NCBI GenBank assembly: GCA_003149835.1
Contig: QAMX01000013.1
Location: forward strand, 1-7,177
DNA length: 7,177 nucleotides
Reading direction: 5' to 3'
From: Clostridiales bacterium
GTDB lineage: Bacteria > Bacillota > Clostridia > Oscillospirales > QAMX01
A program made the translations under genes and the position numbers. Below, piece by piece: positions 3,928-7,177 of the stretch (position 1 is its first letter; the number at the start of each line of letters is the position of its first letter). The notes beneath the pieces were generated by a model that searched no databases, was not told the origin of the DNA, and was given only the letters and a program-made list of their open reading frames with translations.

Positions 3928-5382
3928 ATGGACAAAATGCTGAACGGCATCAACCTCTCGATGCTGACTGATTTCTATGAATTCACCATGGCCAACGGCT
4001 TTCTTGCGCACGGCTTGAAGGACAAGATCACCTACTTTGACCTGTTCTTCCGCAAGGTTCCCGACGGCGGCGGCTTTGCCATTGCCGCGGGCTTGGAGCA
4101 GGCGGTCGAGTATTTGCAGGATCTGCACTTTACGCCGGAGGACATCGAGTATATCCGCTCAAAAAAGATGTTTTCCGAGGATTTTATCGCCTTTTTGCAG
4201 AATTTCCGCTTTACCTGCGACGTATGGGCTGTGCCGGAGGGAACGCCGATCTTCCCCGGCGAGCCGCTCGTCATCGTCCGCGGCCCCGCGCCGCAGGCGC
4301 AGCTGATCGAGACTATGCTTCTGGCGACGATCAACCACCAATCGCTGATCGCCACCAAGTCCAGTCGTATCGCCCGCAGCGCCGGCGGCCGGGTCGTCAT
4401 GGAGTTCGGCGCGCGCCGCGCCCACAGCTACGCCGGCGCGCTCTACGGTTCGCGCGCCGCCTACATCGGCGGCTGCCCCGTCACCTCCAACACGCTCGCC
4501 GACCGGCTCTTCCACATCCCCGCCGTCGGCACCATGGCGCATTCGTGGATTCAGATGTTCGACAGCGAATACGAGGCCTTCAAGGCCTACGCCGAGACAT
4601 ACCCCGACGGCTGCACGCTGCTGCTCGACACCTACGACGTGCTCGGCAGCGGCCTGCCCAACGCCATCCGCGTTTTCGATGAGGTTTTGAAGCCCAAGGG
4701 CATCATGCCCGCCGGCGTGCGCATTGACTCCGGCGACGTGACGTATCTGACGCGCTGTATCCGCTCGCGGCTCGACGCGGCGGGCTACCCCGGCTGCAAA
4801 ATCGTCGTCTCCAACTCCCTCGACGAGTATATCATCCGCGAGCTGCTCACACAGGGCGCGTGTATCGATACCTTCGGCGTCGGCGAGCGGCTGATCACGT
4901 CGCGCAGCGAGCCGGTGTTCGGCGGCGTTTATAAGCTCTGCGCCGTGGAAGACGAGGCCGGCCGGATCACGCCGAAAATCAAGCTCTCCGAAAACGTCGC
5001 CAAAATCACCACGCCGCATTTCAAAAAGCTTTGGCGCTTCTTCGACCCCAACGGCATGGCGATCGCCGACGTGCTCTCGCTGCACAGCGAAACCATCCGC
5101 AGCGGCGAGCCCTTTGAGCTCTTCCACCCCGAATTTACATGGAAGAAAAAGCTCATCACCGATTTCACCGCCAAGCAGCTGCTCGTCCCGATCTTTCAAA
5201 ACGGTCAGCTCGTCTACGATCTGCCGCCGCTTGAACAGATCCGCGCCTATGCCGACGACTGTATCGCCCACCTCTGGGACGAGGTCAAGCGCTTTGACAA
5301 CCCGCACGACTACTACGTCGATCTGACGCGCCCGCTCTGGGATATTAAGCAGGAGATGCTCTCCAAGCGCGGCCAGATGTAA
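3928..5382 (+). CDS. pncB: Nicotinate phosphoribosyltransferase
   Basis: This 484-residue cytoplasmic enzyme converts nicotinate and phosphoribosyl pyrophosphate to nicotinate mononucleotide with ATP hydrolysis. It is the entry step of the Preiss-Handler NAD salvage route (EC 6.3.4.21). Seen: the N-terminal L-T-D-F-Y-E-F-T-M-A-N-G segment (13-24), M-E-F-G-A-R-R-A-H-S (158-167), and G-T-M-A-H-S (201-206). In the last motif H205 matches the histidine phosphorylated in this family. R-I-D-S-G-D (265-270) and F-G-V-G (316-319) belong to the phosphate and PRPP-binding part of the type II phosphoribosyltransferase barrel. Length is normal for Firmicute enzymes and no key motif is missing. The gene appears to be transcribed alone from its own promoter, divergently from the lipoprotein genes; its neighbours have no obvious part in NAD synthesis. 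A nicotinamide phosphoribosyltransferase identity is much less likely, because the motif set is of the nicotinate type. Confidence 0.95.
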   Translation: MDKMLNGINLSMLTDFYEFTMANGFLAHGLKDKITYFDLFFRKVPDGGGFAIAAGLEQAVEYLQDLHFTPEDIEYIRSKKMFSEDFIAFLQNFRFTCDVWAVPEGTPIFPGEPLVIVRGPAPQAQLIETMLLATINHQSLIATKSSRIARSAGGRVVMEFGARRAHSYAGALYGSRAAYIGGCPVTSNTLADRLFHIPAVGTMAHSWIQMFDSEYEAFKAYAETYPDGCTLLLDTYDVLGSGLPNAIRVFDEVLKPKGIMPAGVRIDSGDVTYLTRCIRSRLDAAGYPGCKIVVSNSLDEYIIRELLTQGACIDTFGVGERLITSRSEPVFGGVYKLCAVEDEAGRITPKIKLSENVAKITTPHFKKLWRFFDPNGMAIADVLSLHSETIRSGEPFELFHPEFTWKKKLITDFTAKQLLVPIFQNGQLVYDLPPLEQIRAYADDCIAHLWDEVKRFDNPHDYYVDLTRPLWDIKQEMLSKRGQM

Positions 5383-5410
5383 GGCTTGGCAGAGATCGTC
5401 CCCCAAGGCG

Positions 5411-5476
5411 GCGGGTCGTATCCCGCAGGTTCCCCGCTATCCGGTCATTCGCAAGGGCGAACCCGTGTGTTCGCCC
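5411..5476. repeat. Paired palindromes resembling an interspersed intergenic repeat
   Basis: Two hairpins follow pncB: GCGGG-TCGTAT-CCCGC (5411-5426) and the stronger GGGCGAAC-CCGTGT-GTTCGCCC (5455-5476; 8-bp stem, 6-nt loop). Neither is followed by a T-run, so they are not ordinary intrinsic terminators, although no other terminator is seen for pncB. Their look fits short palindromic intergenic repeats found in many copies in gut Clostridia. That is inference, since only one copy lies in this window. The rest of 5383-5657 shows no convincing gene. Confidence 0.5.
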
Positions 5477-5576
5477 GCATCACGTACGCGCCCGCTTCAA
5501 GATAGAGGCGCTACAAAATACCGCGGCAACGCGTCTGCCCGCGCAGGCGGCCCGGAAATCCTTTTTTCGCTGTCGC

Positions 5577-5606
5577 TTGACCTGTCCGCAGTTCCCCCGA
5601 AAAAAT
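5577..5606 (+). promoter_or_regulatory. Possible weak promoter for the alcohol dehydrogenase
   Basis: TTGACC (5577-5582) is a near-consensus -35 box. AAAAAT (5601-5606), 18 nt downstream, matches four of six -10 positions. It is the best candidate upstream of the dehydrogenase but is not strong. Read-through from pncB is the alternative. Confidence 0.35.
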
Positions 5607-5610
5607 TTGC

Positions 5611-5640
5611 CCGCCGCCCTCCTTTGCGGAAAGGCGGCGG
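5611..5640 (+). other. Hairpin directly before the dehydrogenase ribosome binding site
   Basis: CCGCCG (5611-5616) pairs with CGGCGG (5635-5640). Inside it CCTTT (5620-5624) pairs with AAAGG (5629/5630-5634) around a GCGG loop, leaving a small bulge on the left arm. The structure ends 4 nt before AAGGAG (5645-5650), so the ribosome binding site stays single-stranded. It may protect the 5' end of the message or set translation level; this is inference. Confidence 0.45.
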
Positions 5641-5644
5641 AGAA

Positions 5645-5650
5645 AAGGAG
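5645..5650 (+). promoter_or_regulatory. Ribosome binding site fixing the dehydrogenase start
   Basis: AAGGAG lies 7 nt before the ATG at 5658. An in-frame TTG at 5577 would add 27 residues encoded across the hairpin and ribosome binding site, so it is rejected. Confidence 0.9.
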
Positions 5651-5657
5651 ATTTTCT

Positions 5658-6764
5658 ATGCTGAACATCGATTTTTTCAACCCCGTCAAAATCATTTCCG
5701 GCGCCGGCTGCTTCCGCAGCTTTTCAGACTACGCGGCCTTCGGCTCGCGCTGCCTCATCGTCTGCGGCAAGACCTCGGCGCGCAAGTGCGGCGCGCTGGC
5801 CGACGCCGAAGCGTCGCTCGCCAAGGCGGGTGTTACCTACAAGATCTTCGATAAAATTGAGCAGAACCCGCTGATTACGACCGTCTATGAGGGCGGCCGC
5901 ATCGCCCGCGACTGGAACGCCGACTTCATCCTCGCCATCGGCGGCGGTTCCCCGCTCGACGCAGGCAAGGCTGTCGCCGCCTACGCGGCCAACCCTGAGA
6001 TGCAGCCCGAGGAGCTGTTCAACGCCGCCCGCAAGCCCGCGCTGCCGCTGCTGGCCGTCAACACCACCGCGGGCACGGGCAGCGAGGTCACGCCGTATTC
6101 GATTCTCACCGTCCCGAGCATTGAAAACAAGCGCTCCTTCTCCGGCGACGACATCTACGCCAAAATCGCCTTCTGCGACCCCACCTACACCGAGACGCTG
6201 CCCCGCGCCTTCACCATGTCGACCGCGGTCGACGCGCTCTGCCATGCCGTCGAGGGCTATTTCATGAAAAAAGCCAACCCCGTCTCCGACGCGCTGGCCG
6301 AAAAGGCGATCACGCTGCTCCAAAAGGGAATCCGCGCCGTCATTTCCAACAACCTGTCCTTTGAAACGCGCGAGACCCTCCTTTACGGCTCGACGCTGGC
6401 CGGCATGGTCATCTCCCGCACCGGAACGGGCTTTGTCCACTCCACGGGGTATATGCTGACTTATCACCACGGCATCCCGCACGGGCAGGCCAACGCCTAT
6501 TTCCTGCCCGACTTCGTCCGCTATATGTCGGCTGCCGCGCCGGAGCGCGCCGCGCGCGTCTATGCGCTCTGCGGCGTCGCCGACAGCGACGGGCTCGCCG
6601 CCCTGCTCGCCTCCTGCGACGATATGCCGCTTGATTTCAAACTGACCGACGAGCAGTGCGTCAAGTACGCGGACAAGACCATCTCCGCAAAAAATGTCGA
6701 GGGCGGCGTCCGCGTGATCAGCCGCGACGACCTGCTCGCCATTCTCCGCAGCCGTCTCGGCTGA
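5658..6764 (+). CDS. Iron-containing (group III) alcohol dehydrogenase
   Basis: This 368-residue cytoplasmic NAD(P)-dependent enzyme interconverts an alcohol and an aldehyde or ketone. Seen: the nucleotide-binding half with A-I-G-G-G-S-P-L-D-A-G-K (93-104) and T-T-A-G-T-G-S-E (136-143), then the all-helical metal-binding half. Metal ligands are D192, H196 (D-A-L-C-H), H261 (V-H-S-T-G-Y) and H275 (H-H-G-I-P-H-G). Their spacing is the same as the iron ligands of E. coli FucO (D196, H200, H263, H277), so the site looks intact. The substrate cannot be told from sequence; members include butanol, 1,3-propanediol and lactaldehyde reductases. The C-terminal part is slightly short but complete. A PfkB-family sugar kinase follows 93 nt downstream without a visible terminator, so the two may be co-transcribed and act in fermentation or sugar breakdown. 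Confidence 0.92.
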   Translation: MLNIDFFNPVKIISGAGCFRSFSDYAAFGSRCLIVCGKTSARKCGALADAEASLAKAGVTYKIFDKIEQNPLITTVYEGGRIARDWNADFILAIGGGSPLDAGKAVAAYAANPEMQPEELFNAARKPALPLLAVNTTAGTGSEVTPYSILTVPSIENKRSFSGDDIYAKIAFCDPTYTETLPRAFTMSTAVDALCHAVEGYFMKKANPVSDALAEKAITLLQKGIRAVISNNLSFETRETLLYGSTLAGMVISRTGTGFVHSTGYMLTYHHGIPHGQANAYFLPDFVRYMSAAAPERAARVYALCGVADSDGLAALLASCDDMPLDFKLTDEQCVKYADKTISAKNVEGGVRVISRDDLLAILRSRLG

Positions 6765-6766
6765 CC

Positions 6767-6817
6767 GGCGGCCGCATCCCCCGTAAACCCTGTCCGGCTG
6801 CCGAAGCGCCGGCCGCC
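6767..6817. repeat. GC-rich inverted repeat between dehydrogenase and kinase genes
   Basis: GGCGGCCG (6767-6774) and CGGCCGCC (6810-6817) are exact complements 35 nt apart. There is no T-run, so this is not a clear terminator. With so GC-rich a spacer it may be a chance pairing. It does not break the likely operon. Confidence 0.3.
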
Positions 6818-6857
6818 CGGATCCATGCGCAATCCCGCGCCACAGGAGGCCAATTTT

Positions 6858-7177
6858 ATGAAAACCGTCGTATGCATCGGCGAAATCCTCTGGGACATTT
6901 ACCCCGGCCGGCGTTATCTCGGCGGCGCGCCGCTCAACGCCGCGGTACACCTTGCCAAGCTCGGCGAGAAGCCGTATATGATCTCCGCCGTCGGCCGCGA
7001 CGAGCTGGGGCGCAGCGCCCTGGATCAGCTCGGACAGCTCGGCGTTGACACCCGCTTTGTCGCCTCCAACGACCGCCCCACCGGAACGGCCGTCGTTCAC
7101 CCCGAGCTGGAAGGCGACGAGCGCTTTGACCTGCCTGAAAACGCCGCCTACGACCTGACCGAGCTCTCCGAGGCCGA
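6858..7177 (+). CDS. PfkB-family carbohydrate kinase, fructokinase-like (partial, 5' end)
   Basis: The gene starts at ATG 6858 behind a perfect AGGAGG (6844-6849, 8 nt spacing) and stays open to the window end; about 106 codons are visible. Seen: C-I-G-E-I-L-W-D (6-13), L-G-G-A-P-L-N-A-A (21-29), A-V-G-R-D-E-L-G (44-51) and P-T-G-T-A-V-V. These are the N-terminal sugar-binding motifs of the ribokinase/PfkB family. The 'G-E-I-L-W-D ... G-G-A-P-x-N' combination is typical of fructokinases, which phosphorylate fructose with ATP. The G-A-G-D catalytic motif and the ATP site lie beyond the window, so activity and exact sugar are not proven. Its position behind an alcohol dehydrogenase suggests a small carbon-metabolism unit. 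Confidence 0.88.
   Translation, partial: MKTVVCIGEILWDIYPGRRYLGGAPLNAAVHLAKLGEKPYMISAVGRDELGRSALDQLGQLGVDTRFVASNDRPTGTAVVHPELEGDERFDLPENAAYDLTELSEA

Noticed and set aside
4159..5406. Long minus-strand open frame opposite pncB
   Set aside because: It is antisense to a full set of conserved nicotinate phosphoribosyltransferase motifs. It has no ribosome binding site or recognisable domain and is a codon-bias shadow of GC-rich coding DNA.
5577..5657. Upstream TTG start for the alcohol dehydrogenase
   Set aside because: The extension covers the hairpin and the AAGGAG site. The ATG at 5658 gives a standard family N-terminus.
5724..7100. Minus-strand open frame of about 458 codons opposite the dehydrogenase and kinase
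   Set aside because: It spans two real genes and their spacer on the other strand and is rich in Gly, Arg, Ala and Val with no domain. It is an artefact of strong third-position GC.
1..7177. Novel defence, mobile or CRISPR system
   Set aside because: Every sizeable gene has a recognisable or ordinary cellular assignment. No spaced direct repeats, transposase, integrase, attachment-site pair or toxin-antitoxin pair is visible.

Overview
The window looks like a core-type chromosomal segment from an anaerobic, fairly GC-rich Firmicute of class Clostridia, probably an Oscillospiraceae/Ruminococcaceae-like gut organism. The reasons are strong AGGAGG-type ribosome binding sites, consensus sigma-A promoters, clostridial lipoprotein signals, an anaerobe-type peroxide defence operon built on a rubredoxin-first ('reverse') rubrerythrin, and a PerR-type Fur protein. 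The genus assignment is inference. No tRNA, rRNA, CRISPR array, transposase, phage gene or defence island is visible.

Layout. (1) Positions 1-180 hold the 3' end of an SGNH/GDSL hydrolase. A perfect-stem intrinsic terminator follows at 272-315. (2) Positions 339-1564 form a compact rightward operon: promoter, PerR-box-like operator, perR, reverse rubrerythrin, rubredoxin. Reductant would flow through rubredoxin to the rubrerythrin, which reduces peroxide, while PerR senses peroxide and represses its own operon. (3) A long GC-rich hairpin at 1647-1681 serves both this operon and the converging leftward genes. (4) Positions 3655-1735, on the minus strand, carry a consensus promoter, a leader of about 187 nt, a lipoprotein with two copies of a 128-residue domain, and a small lipoprotein. 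(5) The roughly 490-bp divergent spacer 3434-3927 carries the back-to-back promoters and several AT-rich inverted repeats. (6) Positions 3928-5382, on the plus strand, encode nicotinate phosphoribosyltransferase (NAD salvage). (7) Positions 5383-5657 are a non-coding spacer with palindromes resembling an interspersed repeat. (8) Positions 5658-6764 encode an iron-dependent alcohol dehydrogenase. It is followed by the 5' part of a PfkB-family sugar kinase (fructokinase-like) from 6858 that runs off the window end.

Start codons were chosen from ribosome binding sites and promoters. Several longer TTG/GTG/ATG extensions were rejected.

Nothing here amounts to a new multi-gene system. The items most worth a second look are the rubredoxin with a Cys-X-Cys first metal knuckle where Cys-X-X-Cys is expected, the PerR that lacks its usual N-terminal helix, and the tandemly duplicated surface-lipoprotein domain under a consensus promoter with a long leader.
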